Below are positions 45,197-56,097 of a stretch of DNA of 64,000 nucleotides, piece after piece. The position numbers and the translations under genes are program-made. The notes below the pieces were generated by a model that was not told where the DNA came from, made no database searches, and worked only from the letters and a program-made list of their open reading frames with translations. Origin of the DNA: Haloprofundus salinisoli (lineage in GTDB: Archaea > Halobacteriota > Halobacteria > Halobacteriales > Haloferacaceae); assembly GCF_020097815.1 (NCBI RefSeq), contig NZ_CP083663.1, forward strand, positions 1,550,001-1,614,000. The letters are read 5' to 3'. Within the stretch, counting starts at the first letter, position 1, and each line of letters begins with the position of its first letter.

Positions 45197-47431
45197 CTAC
45201 CGGAACCGTCCCAGTATCGGCGTCGACCGCCGCACGAGCGCGTCCACCGTCTCGATTGCCGACTCCGTCTCTTCGCGGCTGACGCCCGGTCCGTACCGGG
45301 CGCGCTCGTACACGTCACCGACGCGGAGCGCCCGCTCGTCGAGGCCGAGTCGGGAGAGGCTCCGCAGATACCGCCGCGGCGTCTCACCCCGGCGGCGCGG
45401 CCGGTACTGCCGGGACAGCAGGTATTCGAGTCGCTCGAACGCCCGCTCGGCATCCCGTTCGGGCGTCCGTCGACGTCCCTGGAACCGCACCCAGACGCTC
45501 CGATACGTCCGCGTGCTGACGCCGGTTCGGCGCGCGCCCGCGGCCAACCCGACGAGCGCCGCTAACCCGACGCCGAGCGTCTCTCGCGACGGGAGGCCGC
45601 CGCCGGCGTCTCCCTCGCCCGCGCCGCCGCTCTCGTTCGTCGTCGGTGCGGCCGTCTGGTTCTCTCCGAGCCCGCTCACCGCCCCGCCGGGAAGGCTCGC
45701 GTTCGGACCGGGCTGTTCGGCCTGCGGTCCGTCGATGTTCGCGCTGGCCGCGGTGGTCGTCGCGTTGTCGGTCGTCTCGGTGGGCGTCTCGGTCGGCGTC
45801 GGCGTCCACTCGCTCTCCGAGGAGTTGCCGGTGTCGACGTTGCTCTCGTCGTTCTGACGCGCGCTCTCCAGGCGGACGTCCTCGGCGGACTGGCGCGGGT
45901 CGCTCGGCGTCGGGTCGAACTGCACCCACCCGACCCCCGGGAAGTACACCTCGACCCACGCGTGGGCGTTCAGTCCGCGGACGACCCACTCGTTCTCGGC
46001 GACTCGCTGGCCCGGCGTGTAGCCGGTCGCCATCCGCGCGGGAATCCCCTCCGAGCGGAGCATCACGGCCATCGTCGACGCGAAGTACGTACAGTATCCC
46101 GCCTCCATCTCGAAGAGGAACGCGTCGGCGACGTCGCCGTTCGGATCCTCGACGTTCAGCGAGTACTCCTTGGTCGACTCCAGATGCTCCTCGATGGCGA
46201 CCGCCTTGTCGTAGGCGTTGTCCTCGCCTTCGGTCACGTTCGCGGTCCGCTCGCGGAGGCGGTCGGAGGTGCTGTCGGGCAACTGCAGGTACCGGTCGGC
46301 CACCTCGTCGGGGTAGTCGTCGCCGGAGCGCTGCAACTGCTCGGGGGTGTATCGCGGCGGCTCGCTGACGACGGTGTAGCTCTCGTTCTCGCGGAGTGTC
46401 CCGCCGGCGCGGAGCGTCCCCTGGTCGGTGACGAGCGCGTCGTCGGCGGGTTCACCCCGGAGTTCGACCGGTTCGGCCGCCGCCGGCAGCGACTCCAGCT
46501 GCGTCCGCGCGGTCACGCGCTGGGTGAGTTCGCGACGCTCGCCCGGGCCGCTCTCCAGCCGCCCGTCGTACGCGCGGGTCTCGGACTCCGACCGCACCCA
46601 CCCGCCGCCGGTGTAGCGGTCGTACACCGAGGTACGCCAGTAGCGCGGTTCGGCGCTCTCGACGGTGAACCGCACCTCCGGCGACAGTCTGATGCTCCCT
46701 TCGATGTCGACCTGGTCGCTCGACTGAACGAGATTCTGCTCGCTCGTCGGCGCGTTCGTCTCCGGAAGTAGCGGCTGCGCCGCACCGCCCGGAACGACCG
46801 ACAGCGACGCCGAGGCGACGATCATCACCGCGACGACGATAGCGAACGTGTCAAGCTGGGCGGTGACGCCTCCGCGGGCTTCGAGCGTTCCCAGGCCGAC
46901 AGCGCCGGCGACGCCGACGACGCCGGCGAGCGTCGTCAGAGAGTCCGCGTCGCCCGTCAGCACCAGCAGTCCGAGCGTCGCGCCGCCGACCGTCGCCGCG
47001 CCCACGTAGCGACGGCGGAGCGCGAGGTACCAGGTGAAAAACACCGGCGCGGGCGTCGCCGCGAGCGCCCACACGTCCGCCTGTGCCAGTCGCAGTACCG
47101 ACAGTCCGGTGAGCAACGCCACCACGTCGGCGAGCGCCCTGTCGAGGGAGAACGCGGCGCGCTGAGCCTCCGGTAAGGAGAAGAAGTACGCCGCAAAGCC
47201 GGCCAGGAGAAACAGCAGCGCCAGCGCGAACGCCGTTCGCGGCCGGAGCAGCCGGGCGACCACCGTCGCCGCCAGCACCGTTCCGGCGGCGACGACGAGA
47301 TACGTCCTGCTCTCGCCGACGCCGACGACGTCGGTGATGTGGTAGAGTACGCTCGTGAGCGCGAACAACAGTAGCGCGATGGCCGCGAGCGCTCCGCCGC
47401 GGAAGGTGCGTCGGCTCGTGCGGCGACTCAT
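45197..47431 (-). CDS. Transglutaminase-like membrane protein (TgpA type)
   Basis: A 744-residue protein. The N-terminus has about eight helices (residues 12-215), then an extracytoplasmic region with a transglutaminase core whose catalytic triad is visible: Cys447 (GYCTYFAST), His490 (NAHAWVEVYF) and Asp506 (VQFDPTP). One last helix near 595-615 leads into a cytoplasmic DUF4129 domain (about 645-735). This is the TgpA/DUF3488 architecture found beside MoxR and DUF58 genes. Protein cross-linking or processing outside the membrane is inferred. Its ATG overlaps the DUF58 stop by four bases. Confidence 0.88.
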   Translation of the reverse strand: MSRRTSRRTFRGGALAAIALLLFALTSVLYHITDVVGVGESRTYLVVAAGTVLAATVVARLLRPRTAFALALLFLLAGFAAYFFSLPEAQRAAFSLDRALADVVALLTGLSVLRLAQADVWALAATPAPVFFTWYLALRRRYVGAATVGGATLGLLVLTGDADSLTTLAGVVGVAGAVGLGTLEARGGVTAQLDTFAIVVAVMIVASASLSVVPGGAAQPLLPETNAPTSEQNLVQSSDQVDIEGSIRLSPEVRFTVESAEPRYWRTSVYDRYTGGGWVRSESETRAYDGRLESGPGERRELTQRVTARTQLESLPAAAEPVELRGEPADDALVTDQGTLRAGGTLRENESYTVVSEPPRYTPEQLQRSGDDYPDEVADRYLQLPDSTSDRLRERTANVTEGEDNAYDKAVAIEEHLESTKEYSLNVEDPNGDVADAFLFEMEAGYCTYFASTMAVMLRSEGIPARMATGYTPGQRVAENEWVVRGLNAHAWVEVYFPGVGWVQFDPTPSDPRQSAEDVRLESARQNDESNVDTGNSSESEWTPTPTETPTETTDNATTTAASANIDGPQAEQPGPNASLPGGAVSGLGENQTAAPTTNESGGAGEGDAGGGLPSRETLGVGLAALVGLAAGARRTGVSTRTYRSVWVRFQGRRRTPERDAERAFERLEYLLSRQYRPRRRGETPRRYLRSLSRLGLDERALRVGDVYERARYGPGVSREETESAIETVDALVRRSTPILGRFR

Positions 47432-48501
47432 GCGGTCTCACCTGCCGACCGCTGGCCGCCATCCGAGAGTGCCTCCGCCGCTCGCTCGCCCGGCGATATC
47501 GCGTCTTCGCCGCCGCTTCCGTCGGCCGTCCGTCGCTTCTCTGTCAGCGCCTCGAACGACGTCTCCCGGTCGTCGACGAGAACCCGAACCGCGTCGCGTT
47601 CGGCGCGGACGACCACGTCGGCCGTCGCGTCCGGCGGTTCTCCCCCGCCGGTTCGCGCCAGCAGTTCGAGCAACTGTCGCCTGTCGCGGGCGGTCGGTTC
47701 CGCGACGGCCCGACCGTCGGGTACCGAAACCGTGACCGGGACGCCCGCCTCCAGCAGCGCGAACGAGAGGCTGGCGACCGCCTCGGCCATCGCATCGGCG
47801 CGCTCGGACTGCCCGCCCGCGGTGAGCGTCACCGCGCGTCGCTCCTCGTCGGCGCTGTACTGGGTGACGATGAGGTCGTCGCGCTTGGCGCTGGAGCGCC
47901 AGTGCACGTCGCGCAGGGCGTCGCCGTGGCGGTACTCGCGGATGCTGCTGAACTCGTCGCGGTCCTCGGTGAGTCCGACGCCGTGGACGGCCGAGAGCTC
48001 CGCGCGCGCCCACCCGGGAACCCGTCGCAGCGTCGGATACACGAGCACGCGGTCGGTGTCGCGGCAGGTGAGCTCCGTCTCGAGTAACCCGAACACGTCG
48101 CGCGCGACGACGGTTACGGGGCCGAGCGTTCGCTCGCCCCGCCGCTCGTAGGTCACGTCGTAGCCGATGGCGTCGCCGCCGACGGTGGTCTCGGTTTTCG
48201 CCGCGTCCGTCCGGCGCGAGAGGCCGTCGCCGACGTGGTCGACAACGTCCGCGCTGTACGGCGTTCCGTCGGTCGTGAGTTCGAGCGTCACCTCGTGCGT
48301 CTCGCCGACGAAGCCGTCGTCGGGCACGGCGCGGTGGACGTTCGGTTCGTCGAACGACCGGAGTTGGACGAAGGCGGCGACGAGGGCGACAAGTGCGGGA
48401 AAGACGACGGCGTTCAGCGAGCGGGCGCCGTACAGTTCGGCGGCGGCGAACCCCGCGACGCAGACGCCGCCGACGACCACACCGCGTCGCGTGGGTCTCA
48501 T
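47428..48501 (-). CDS. DUF58 domain protein (vWA-like), first copy
   Basis: A 357-residue membrane-associated protein. Two N-terminal helices (about residues 7-45) are followed by an immunoglobulin-like region and the DUF58 signature REYRHGDALRDVHWRSSAKR (about 205-224), with a vWA-like fold. DUF58 proteins operate with MoxR AAA+ ATPases, whose gene lies immediately upstream. Start and stop overlap both neighbours by four bases, so translation is coupled. The C-terminal 60 residues are a disordered, charged tail. Confidence 0.88.
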   Translation of the reverse strand: MRPTRRGVVVGGVCVAGFAAAELYGARSLNAVVFPALVALVAAFVQLRSFDEPNVHRAVPDDGFVGETHEVTLELTTDGTPYSADVVDHVGDGLSRRTDAAKTETTVGGDAIGYDVTYERRGERTLGPVTVVARDVFGLLETELTCRDTDRVLVYPTLRRVPGWARAELSAVHGVGLTEDRDEFSSIREYRHGDALRDVHWRSSAKRDDLIVTQYSADEERRAVTLTAGGQSERADAMAEAVASLSFALLEAGVPVTVSVPDGRAVAEPTARDRRQLLELLARTGGGEPPDATADVVVRAERDAVRVLVDDRETSFEALTEKRRTADGSGGEDAISPGERAAEALSDGGQRSAGETA

Positions 48502-49466
48502 TCCACCGAGACGGCCCCTAACGCCGCCTGAACGACACTCTGCCCGGTTTCGTTCCCCGTCTCCGGGTGGATGCGGTGCGCCCACACGCTCTGTAGCTCC
48601 GTCTGCACGTCGTCGGGGACGACGTACTCGCGGGCGTCGAGCACCGCTCGGGCCTGTGCGGCGCGGACCAGCGCGATGCTACCGCGCGGGCTGACGCCCA
48701 GTTCGGCGTTGTCTCGCGTGTACGTCGCCAGTTGCGAGACGTACGACCGAACCGGTTCGGAGACTTCGACGTTGGCGACGGTCTCGCGCGCTCGTAGCAC
48801 GTCTTCGGTGGTCGCGACCGGTTCGAGCGTCTCGATGGGGTGCCGGTTTGCGACCCGTCCCAGCAGTTCCGTCTCGTCGGCTTCGTTCGGATAGCCGAGG
48901 CGGAGTTTCTTCATGAAGCGGTCGATCTCGGCGACCGGTAGTTCGTACGTACGACTGAGTTCGACGTCGTTCTGCGTCGCGATGACGGTAAACGGCGTCG
49001 GCAGCGGGTGCGTGGTTCCGTCAACGGTGACCTGTGACTCCTCCATCGCCTCCAGCAGCGCGCTCTGAGTCTTCGGCGGCGCGCGGTTGATCTCGTCGCC
49101 GAGGACGACGTTGCCGAACACCGGGCCGGGTTGGAACTCGAACTCGCGCGTCTTCTGGTCGAAGACGTTGACGCCCGTCACGTCCGACGGGAGTAGGTCC
49201 GGGGTGAACTGTATGCGCTTGAACGAGCAGTCGACGGAGCGGGCGATAGACCGCGCGAGCATCGTCTTGCCGACGCCCGGCACGTCTTCGAGCAGCAGGT
49301 GACCCCTGGCGAGAAGCGTTATCAGAATGTGTTCGATAACGTCTCTGTGGCCGACGATGACGCGTTCGACGTTCTCGGAAATTCGGTCGACGAGGTCCTC
49401 GGTCTCCTCTACGGGTAAGGCTGTGCGTTCGCTCGCTCCGTGGGTGGTCGTCTCTGCGTCAGTCAT
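48498..49466 (-). CDS. MoxR-family AAA+ ATPase
   Basis: A 322-residue AAA+ chaperone-like ATPase. Walker A is [17 protein letters not shown] (about residues 57-73), Walker B is [24 protein letters not shown], and sensor 1 is FTVIATQND. The C-terminal lid holds [14 protein letters not shown]. MoxR proteins assist metal or cofactor insertion and assembly of vWA-domain complexes; DUF58 is the likely partner. It is first in the operon, divergent from mutS with 330 bases between them. Confidence 0.92.
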   Translation of the reverse strand: MTDAETTTHGASERTALPVEETEDLVDRISENVERVIVGHRDVIEHILITLLARGHLLLEDVPGVGKTMLARSIARSVDCSFKRIQFTPDLLPSDVTGVNVFDQKTREFEFQPGPVFGNVVLGDEINRAPPKTQSALLEAMEESQVTVDGTTHPLPTPFTVIATQNDVELSRTYELPVAEIDRFMKKLRLGYPNEADETELLGRVANRHPIETLEPVATTEDVLRARETVANVEVSEPVRSYVSQLATYTRDNAELGVSPRGSIALVRAAQARAVLDAREYVVPDDVQTELQSVWAHRIHPETGNETGQSVVQAALGAVSVE

Positions 49467-49796
49467 GTGATGCGGGGTGAGGATACGATCGGCACTGCTC
49501 TGGCGTCGCGTCGGTCCGGGTAACTGGCCGTGAGGCTAAGGCGCACACGTCTCTCGTTTGTTCTATAACGGTCGAATCCACGTAACTTTGCCGGGCGTGC
49601 ACGCGTGATACACTCTGGCCCCGTCGCGTACGTCGCCTCTTGCGGCGCGCTCCGACGGTGGTCCTCCCGATTTCGACGACCGACCGTCGGGCCGCTCACC
49701 GTCGGGCGTGCCGCTCCCCGTCTCCAGCCACGGCCACGCGCGGTGCGGCGCTCCGTTGTCGTGTGGCTTTTACCGCCCGCGCTCCCCTCTCTCGGT
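49467..49796. other. Divergent promoter region of moxR and mutS
   Basis: A 330-base intergenic space. A CTTTTACC box near 49767 sits about 30 bases before the mutS ATG. The rest has no gene; the frames open here continue from mutS without plausible sequence. Confidence 0.45.
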
Positions 49797-52532
49797 ATGA
49801 CTGCGGTCACGGGACCTCCGGCGAAGATGCGGGCGAACCGCGAGGACCTGACGCCGATGTTGAGCCAGTACTACGAGCTCTGCGCGGCGTACGACGAGTT
49901 TCTGGTCCTCTTTCAGGTCGGCGACTTCTACGAGACGTTCTGCGAGGCGGCCGAGGAGACCGCCCGCGTGCTCGAACTGACGCTCACCCAGCGCGAGGAC
50001 TCGACGGGCACCTACCCGATGACGGGTATTCCCATCGACAACGCCGCCTCCTACGTCGAGACCCTTCTGGACGCGGGCTACCGCGTCGCCATCGCCGACC
50101 AGGTCGAGGACGCCGCCGAGGCGTCGGGTCTCGTCGACCGCGCGGTCACCCAAATCGTCACCCCTGGAACGGTCGTCGACGACGAACTCCTCTCGCCGGG
50201 GTCGACGAACTACGTCGCCTGCGTCGCCAGCGCGGAGCGCGACGACTCCGAAGCCACCACACACCACGCCGTCGCCGCCGTTGACGTCTCCACCGGCGAG
50301 TGTCTCGTCACGAGCGCCGAAACGCCCGAACGCGCCCTCGAAGAACTCCAGCGCGTCGCCCCCGCCGAAATCGTCGTCGGCCCCGACGCCGCCGTCGACC
50401 CCGCAGACCTCGACGGCGACGCGATGCGCACCGAGTTCGACGCCGACGCCTTCGCCTCCTCCGCCGCCCGCGAGACGCTCGAAAAGTACGTCCCGCGGCC
50501 CGACGCGGTCGTCGGCAACGACGCCGAACTCCGCGCGGTCGGCGCGCTGCTCGCCTACGCCGAGTACACGCAGGGCGACGAGACGCTCGACTACGTCTCG
50601 CGCATCCAGCGCTACGACCCGCGCGACGGCCTCCGACTCGACGCGACGGCGCTGCGGAGCCTCGAACTGTTCGAGTCGCAGGGCCCCTCGGCGGGACCGA
50701 CGCTGTTCGACGTGCTCGACGACACCGCCTGCGCGCTCGGTCGCCGCCGCCTCCGGCAGTGGCTCCGCCGCCCGCTGGTCGACCGCGAGCGCATCGACGC
50801 CCGACTGGACGCCGTCGAGGAACTCGCGTCGCGTTCGCTCGTCCGCGAGGAACTCCACGACCGCCTGCGCGACGTGTACGACGTGGAACGCCTGGTCGCC
50901 CGCGTCTCCCGCGGCCGGGCGAACGCCCGCGACCTCCGCTCGCTGAAGACGACGCTCGACGTGGTCCCCGACGTGAAGGCGGCGCTCGAAGACGCCGAGA
51001 GCGACCGCCTCCGCTCGCTTTTCGAGTCGTTGGACGAGCTCGAAGACGTCCGCGACCTCGTGGGTCGGGCTATCGCCTCGGACCCGCCGATGGAGATTAC
51101 GGAGGGAGGCGTCATCCGGGAGGGGTTCGACGACGAACTCGACGAGCTCCGCGCGACCGAGCGCGAGGGTCGGCAGTGGGTCGCCGACCTCGAAGCCAGG
51201 GAGCGAGAGCGGACGGAAATCGACTCGCTGTCGGTCGGCCACAACCAGGTCCACGGCTACTACATCGAGGTGACGAACCCGAACCTCGACCGGGTGCCCG
51301 ACGACTACACGCGGCGGCAAACCCTCAAGAACTCCGAGCGGTTCTACACGCCCGAACTGAAGCGCCGCGAGGACGAGATCTTCGGGGCCTCCGAGCGCGC
51401 CGACGCGCTCGAATACGAACTGTTTCGGGAGGTTCGACGCGACGTCGGCGAGGAGTCAGAGCGCATCCAGTCGGTCGCGGACGCGCTCGCCACCATCGAC
51501 GTACTGGCGACGCTCGCGTCCGTCGCCGTCGAGAACGAGTACGCGCGTCCGGAACTCGGTGCCGACGGCATCCGCATCGAGGCCGGACGACACCCCGTCG
51601 TCGAGCGACAGCAGGACTCCTTCGTCCCGAACCCGACCGACCTCACCGACGCGCGACTCGCGCTCGTCACCGGCCCCAACATGAGCGGGAAATCGACGTA
51701 CATGCGGCAGGTCGCGCTCGTCGTCGTCCTCGCGCAGGTGGGCAGTTTCGTCCCCGCCACGGCGGCGAGGCTCCCGATGGTCGACCGCGTGTTCACCCGC
51801 GTCGGGGCCTCCGACGACATCGCGGGCGGGCAGTCGACGTTCATGCGCGAGATGAGCGAACTGACGACGATTCTGCACCACGCGACCGAACAGTCGCTCG
51901 TCCTCCTCGACGAGGTCGGCCGCGGCACCAGCACCGCCGACGGCCTCGCCATCGCGCAGGCCACTACCGAATTTCTCCACGACGAGGTGGGCGCGACGAC
52001 GCTGTTTGCGACGCATTACCACGAACTCACCGCCGTCGCCGACGAGCTATCGGGCGTCCGAAATCTCCACTTCACGGTCGAACGCGGACGCGACGGCGAC
52101 TCGGACAGAGGCGGAGACGACGCCGAGGTGACGTTTCTCCACCGCGTCGCCGAGGGCGCGTCCTCCTCGTCGTACGGCGTCGAAGTCGCGCGGATGGCCG
52201 GCGTGCCGAGTTCGGTCGTCGCGCGCTCCGAACAGCTCGTCGCCGACTCGCAAACCGGAGACGACGGCGGTGTCGAATCGGCGGCGACGGACGGAGCCGA
52301 GATGCCTTCTGCTCGCCCCGCGAACGCCTCGCTCACGTCGTTCTCGACGAACGGACACTCCGCCGCGGGGACCGACGAAACCTCCATGCCCGCGGAGCGA
52401 CAATCGACAGACGGCACCGACGACCGCCTCCGAGAGGTGGCCGAGACTCTCCGCGGCGTCGACGTGGCGACGACGACGCCGCTGGAGGCGCTGACCCTGC
52501 TGAACGACCTCCAACGCACCCTCGACGAGTAG
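49797..52532 (+). CDS. mutS: DNA mismatch repair protein MutS
   Basis: A 911-residue MutS. The mismatch-binding segment QVGDFYETF is near the N-terminus (about residues 41-49), followed by connector, lever and clamp domains. Walker A is GPNMSGKST at 626-634, followed by DEVGRGTS (Walker B/signature) and FATHYHEL. The C-terminal 140 residues contain a Ser/Asp/Gly-rich disordered stretch unusual for bacterial MutS, then a short helical end ([20 protein letters not shown]). It initiates mismatch repair. The stop is five bases before mutL. The ATG at 49797 matches family N-termini. Confidence 0.95.
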   Translation: MTAVTGPPAKMRANREDLTPMLSQYYELCAAYDEFLVLFQVGDFYETFCEAAEETARVLELTLTQREDSTGTYPMTGIPIDNAASYVETLLDAGYRVAIADQVEDAAEASGLVDRAVTQIVTPGTVVDDELLSPGSTNYVACVASAERDDSEATTHHAVAAVDVSTGECLVTSAETPERALEELQRVAPAEIVVGPDAAVDPADLDGDAMRTEFDADAFASSAARETLEKYVPRPDAVVGNDAELRAVGALLAYAEYTQGDETLDYVSRIQRYDPRDGLRLDATALRSLELFESQGPSAGPTLFDVLDDTACALGRRRLRQWLRRPLVDRERIDARLDAVEELASRSLVREELHDRLRDVYDVERLVARVSRGRANARDLRSLKTTLDVVPDVKAALEDAESDRLRSLFESLDELEDVRDLVGRAIASDPPMEITEGGVIREGFDDELDELRATEREGRQWVADLEARERERTEIDSLSVGHNQVHGYYIEVTNPNLDRVPDDYTRRQTLKNSERFYTPELKRREDEIFGASERADALEYELFREVRRDVGEESERIQSVADALATIDVLATLASVAVENEYARPELGADGIRIEAGRHPVVERQQDSFVPNPTDLTDARLALVTGPNMSGKSTYMRQVALVVVLAQVGSFVPATAARLPMVDRVFTRVGASDDIAGGQSTFMREMSELTTILHHATEQSLVLLDEVGRGTSTADGLAIAQATTEFLHDEVGATTLFATHYHELTAVADELSGVRNLHFTVERGRDGDSDRGGDDAEVTFLHRVAEGASSSSYGVEVARMAGVPSSVVARSEQLVADSQTGDDGGVESAATDGAEMPSARPANASLTSFSTNGHSAAGTDETSMPAERQSTDGTDDRLREVAETLRGVDVATTTPLEALTLLNDLQRTLDE

Positions 52533-52537
52533 ATGAG

Positions 52538-54238
52538 ATGATCTCACGATTGGACAGCGAAACGATAGCGAAGATCGCCGCCGGTGAGGTGGTGACGCGC
52601 CCGGCGAGCGTCGTCACCGAACTGGTGGAGAACAGCCTCGATGCGGGCGCGACCCGCATCGACGTGACCGTCGACGGCGACGGCACCGAGCGCATCCGCG
52701 TCGCCGACGACGGCGCGGGCATGAGCGAAGACGACGCCGCGCTCGCCGTCGAACGTCACACGACGAGCAAACTCGACGGCCCCGACGACGTGGACGCCGT
52801 CGACACCCTCGGGTTTCGGGGTGAGGCGCTGCCGAGCATGGCCTCGGTGGCGACGCTCGACGTGACGACGAACGACGGCGGGCCGCGCGGCACGCGCGTC
52901 GTCGTCGAAGACGGCGAGAAGCGCGTCGACCCGGCGGGTCGCGCCGTCGGCACGACCGTCGAAGTTCGGGACCTGTTTCACAACCGCCCGGCGCGCCGCA
53001 AGAGCCTCGCCGCGGCGCGAACGGAGTTCGGACGCATCAGCGACGTCGTGACGCGGTACGCGCTGGCGAACCCCCGCGTCCGGTTCTCGCTCACCCACGA
53101 CGGCCGCGAGACGTTCAAAACCACGGGAACGGGCTACACCGACGCCGTCCTCGGCGCATACGGGAGAGATGTGGCGGGTCAGAGCACCGAGTTCAACCAC
53201 CGGACGACCGTCGAGTTCGACGGTCGTGTCGCGAGCGAAGCGACCGACGCCTCGTCGGACGGGTCCGATGGTGGGGAGTATCCGCTCGAAGTCGAAGGCC
53301 TTCTCGTCTACCCCTCTATCACCCGCGCCCAACACACCCACGTCCACACCGCCGTCAACGGGCGGGCGCTGCGCGACGAGGTGATCCGCAAGGCCGCCGT
53401 CCGCGGGTACGGGAACCTCCTGTCGAACGGACGCTTTCCCGTCGCCGTCGTCGCCGTCTCCCTCCCGCCGGAACTGGTCGACGCGAACGTCCACCCCGCC
53501 AAAGAGCGGGTCGCGTTCAGAAACGAGTCGGCCGTCGCCGACGCCGTCGAGACGGCCGTGAACGACGCGCTCACGACCGCCGACCTCCGGCGCTCCGCCG
53601 CCATCGCGATGGACCTCGACTCCTCGCTGGCGTCGGTCTCGCGCGACTCCGACTTCGACGACGTGAGCGTCATCGGCCAGTTCCGCGAACTGTACTTACT
53701 CTGCGAGGCCGGCGACGACCTGCTCGTCGCCGACCAACACGCCGCCCACGAGCGCATCAACTACGAGCGCCTCCGGGCGGCGCTCGCCGGCGAGGAGATC
53801 GAGTCGGTCGACGTGGACCCCGCCCAGACGCTCTCGCTGTCGCCGCCGGAGGCGGCGGCCGTCGAGACCCACCGCGAGACGCTGTCGAAACTCGGCTTCG
53901 ACCTCGACCCCTTCGGCGGGTCGGCGTTCCGACTCACCGCCGTTCCCGCACCGCTCGGGCGCGTGCTCGACGCCGACGCGCTCCGCGACACGCTCGACAC
54001 CCTCCGTGCGGGCGCGAGCCCGGAGGAACTCCGCGACGAGTTGCTGAAAGACCTCGCCTGCCACCCGTCGCTGAAGGCGGGCGATACGCTCTCGGGCGAG
54101 GAGGCCGCGGCGCTCCTTCGGCGACTCGGCCAGTGCGACCAGCCGTACGCCTGTCCGCACGGCCGCCCGACGGTGCTCTCTATCGACGAGTCGGCGCTGG
54201 TCCGCGGCTTCCAGCGCGGGCAGTCCCGACTGGCGTAG
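52538..54238 (+). CDS. mutL: DNA mismatch repair protein MutL (endonuclease type)
   Basis: A 566-residue MutL. GHKL ATPase motifs: ELVENSLDAGATRI (about residues 28-41), DDGAGM and GFRGEAL. The C-terminal domain carries the nicking-endonuclease motif DQHAAHERINYE starting at residue 399, plus ACHPSLKAGD and CPHGRP. So, unlike E. coli MutL, it can nick DNA itself, as expected in a lineage without MutH. ATG 52538 begins the standard ISRLDSETIAKIAAGEV. It forms a two-gene operon with mutS. Confidence 0.94.
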   Translation: MISRLDSETIAKIAAGEVVTRPASVVTELVENSLDAGATRIDVTVDGDGTERIRVADDGAGMSEDDAALAVERHTTSKLDGPDDVDAVDTLGFRGEALPSMASVATLDVTTNDGGPRGTRVVVEDGEKRVDPAGRAVGTTVEVRDLFHNRPARRKSLAAARTEFGRISDVVTRYALANPRVRFSLTHDGRETFKTTGTGYTDAVLGAYGRDVAGQSTEFNHRTTVEFDGRVASEATDASSDGSDGGEYPLEVEGLLVYPSITRAQHTHVHTAVNGRALRDEVIRKAAVRGYGNLLSNGRFPVAVVAVSLPPELVDANVHPAKERVAFRNESAVADAVETAVNDALTTADLRRSAAIAMDLDSSLASVSRDSDFDDVSVIGQFRELYLLCEAGDDLLVADQHAAHERINYERLRAALAGEEIESVDVDPAQTLSLSPPEAAAVETHRETLSKLGFDLDPFGGSAFRLTAVPAPLGRVLDADALRDTLDTLRAGASPEELRDELLKDLACHPSLKAGDTLSGEEAAALLRRLGQCDQPYACPHGRPTVLSIDESALVRGFQRGQSRLA

Positions 54239-54271
54239 TCGGGCGGCAGCTGTCGTTTCTCTTCGCTCTCG

Positions 54272-54556
54272 CTACCACGGCTTGCAGTCGATACAGACGA
54301 ACTCGTCCGTCTCCTCGTCGCGCCAGCGCCGCAGGACCGTCTCGCCGCAGGAGCCACACGTCGCACCCGTCGGCGACCATCGGAACGTCACGACCGCCGG
54401 GTTCGTCCCCTCGGCGTCGCCGTCGCTCGACGACTCGGCGTTCTCGGTTCTCTCGGCGAGTTCCTCTTCGGCGTCGCCCTCTGTCGACTCCTCGTCGCCG
54501 ACGCTGTCGGCGTCCGCCGTCCTGAGAAACTCGTCCAGCGACCGGTCCTCTCCCAT
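54272..54556 (-). CDS. Small zinc-ribbon protein
   Basis: A 94-residue protein. The first 55 residues are acidic and low-complexity (Glu/Asp/Ser). The end has two Cys pairs, CGSCG (about residues 67-71) and CIDC (about 88-91), spaced like a zinc ribbon. A protein- or nucleic-acid-binding adaptor is likely. Convergent with mutL (33-base gap). I associate it with a haloarchaeal DUF (7573, unverified). Confidence 0.68.
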   Translation of the reverse strand: MGEDRSLDEFLRTADADSVGDEESTEGDAEEELAERTENAESSSDGDAEGTNPAVVTFRWSPTGATCGSCGETVLRRWRDEETDEFVCIDCKPW

Positions 54557-54603
54557 GTCCGTTCGTCGGCGGCGGCGACGCTTAAGCGGTTCCGTTGGTC
54601 GGT

Positions 54604-56097
54604 TTACGCGGTGCGTTCGTCGTCGGTGACGAGCAACCAGACGAGGACACCGAGCGCGGCCAGCGCCGCGAACAGCGCCACGACGGCGGTCTGCTCGCCG
54701 CCGGGGACGCTCGCCGGGCCGACGCCGTACAGAACGAGCGTCGTCACCACGAGTCCGACCGCGCCGACGAGCGCACTACCGGTGAGGTGGACGAGTTCGG
54801 CCCGTCGGGTCTCCGCCTCCCGGCCGAGTTCGCGCCCGAGTCGGGTCGCGTAGTCGCCGGCGTCCCAGACGAAAACTGAGGCGGCCACGCCCGCGACGAC
54901 GACGAGCGGGTGCGCGTCGGCTTCGGCGACGGCGACCGTACCGACGAACAGCAGACCGCCGGCAGCGGCGAAGCCGACGCCGTGGACGGGCAACACCGGC
55001 GAGAACGGTAGCCACGCCGTCGTGACGACGAACCGGCCGACGAGCAGCGTTGCGACGAGGGTCACGAGGACGGCCAGCAACACCACCGTCGCAGCCCCCA
55101 GTTCGACCCACGGCCGCCCGCCGAACGCCGTCTGCGCCGCGGCGGCGACCCGCGGAACGGCGAGTGCGAGCGAAACGACCACGACGGCGACGCCGCCACC
55201 CGCGGCGTATCCCAGCGTCTTCGGCGGGTAGTTACCGCCCCACGCGAGGAGGCCGCGCCGGAACAGTTCGGCGAGGAGCACGCCGCCGGCGGCCGCGGCG
55301 AACCCCGCCAGCGGGAGGTGGAGCACGCCGGACCCGAGCAGCAGTCGAACCGCCGTTCCGAGCACCGACAGGAGGTCGAGAAACCGGTCGAACACCGCGG
55401 AGCCGGTGGCGAGAAACAGCAGTTGCAGCGCCAGAATCGCCCAGTACGTTCGCGGCACGTCCCCGGGGTCCAAGCCGACGCGTTCGAGGAAGCCGAATCC
55501 CTCGGTCGTCGCGTCGCCGGGGAGCCACTCGTCGAGCGTCGACAGCGCCCGCGGCAGCAACAGCGCGACGACGAGCGCCAGCAGTTGCAGTGAGACGAAC
55601 TGCGCGAGCGTCCCGACGGTGTGGACGCCGCTGACTACCGCGACGGCGACGGAGAGGCTCGCGCCGGCGAGGTTTAGGTGGAACGCCGCTGCCGCGAACA
55701 CGCCGATGCCGACGACGAGCGCCGAGTGGCCGAGAGCGCTCTCGGCCGGTTCGACCGACTCGCGCTCCATCTCGACGCGGGCGCCGAGCGCCGCGGCGAG
55801 AACCGCGCCCGCACCGAGCGGCACCGCCAATCCGCTGCCGCTTCCGGCCGAGCGCAGGACGCCGACGGCGAAACAGAGCACCGACGCGACGAGGACGACG
55901 CTGCCGCCCGCGCGTTCGACGTTCGTCTCGCCGTCGAGACGCTCGACGGCCCACGTCGCGCCGAGCGCACCCGCGACGGCCAGCAGGCCCGCGAGCGCGC
56001 TACCGGCGGCCGCACAGACCGCGAGCGTCGCCGCGACGGCGACGACGACGGCGAGACGGGAGGCGAAGCGAGTCGGCCGCCGGTCGAGTTCGGTCAT
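54604..56097 (-). CDS. Large multi-pass membrane protein (DUF7519-like)
   Basis: A 497-residue Ala/Val/Leu-rich integral membrane protein with about 12-13 predicted helices and short loops. It contains no recognisable transporter motif. It is the last gene of a four-gene operon with DUF4129, a small membrane protein and DUF58; its start overlaps the DUF58 stop by four bases. I recall a haloarchaeal family label (DUF7519, unverified). It may be the membrane platform of the DUF58 complex, but this is inference from context. Confidence 0.68.
   Translation of the reverse strand: MTELDRRPTRFASRLAVVVAVAATLAVCAAAGSALAGLLAVAGALGATWAVERLDGETNVERAGGSVVLVASVLCFAVGVLRSAGSGSGLAVPLGAGAVLAAALGARVEMERESVEPAESALGHSALVVGIGVFAAAAFHLNLAGASLSVAVAVVSGVHTVGTLAQFVSLQLLALVVALLLPRALSTLDEWLPGDATTEGFGFLERVGLDPGDVPRTYWAILALQLLFLATGSAVFDRFLDLLSVLGTAVRLLLGSGVLHLPLAGFAAAAGGVLLAELFRRGLLAWGGNYPPKTLGYAAGGGVAVVVVSLALAVPRVAAAAQTAFGGRPWVELGAATVVLLAVLVTLVATLLVGRFVVTTAWLPFSPVLPVHGVGFAAAGGLLFVGTVAVAEADAHPLVVVAGVAASVFVWDAGDYATRLGRELGREAETRRAELVHLTGSALVGAVGLVVTTLVLYGVGPASVPGGEQTAVVALFAALAALGVLVWLLVTDDERTA

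Noticed and set aside
50300-54238. A 1312-codon plus-strand frame covering mutS and mutL
   Set aside because: Only the part from 52538 (MutL) is real; the upstream portion is an Arg/Pro-rich shadow of mutS in another frame.
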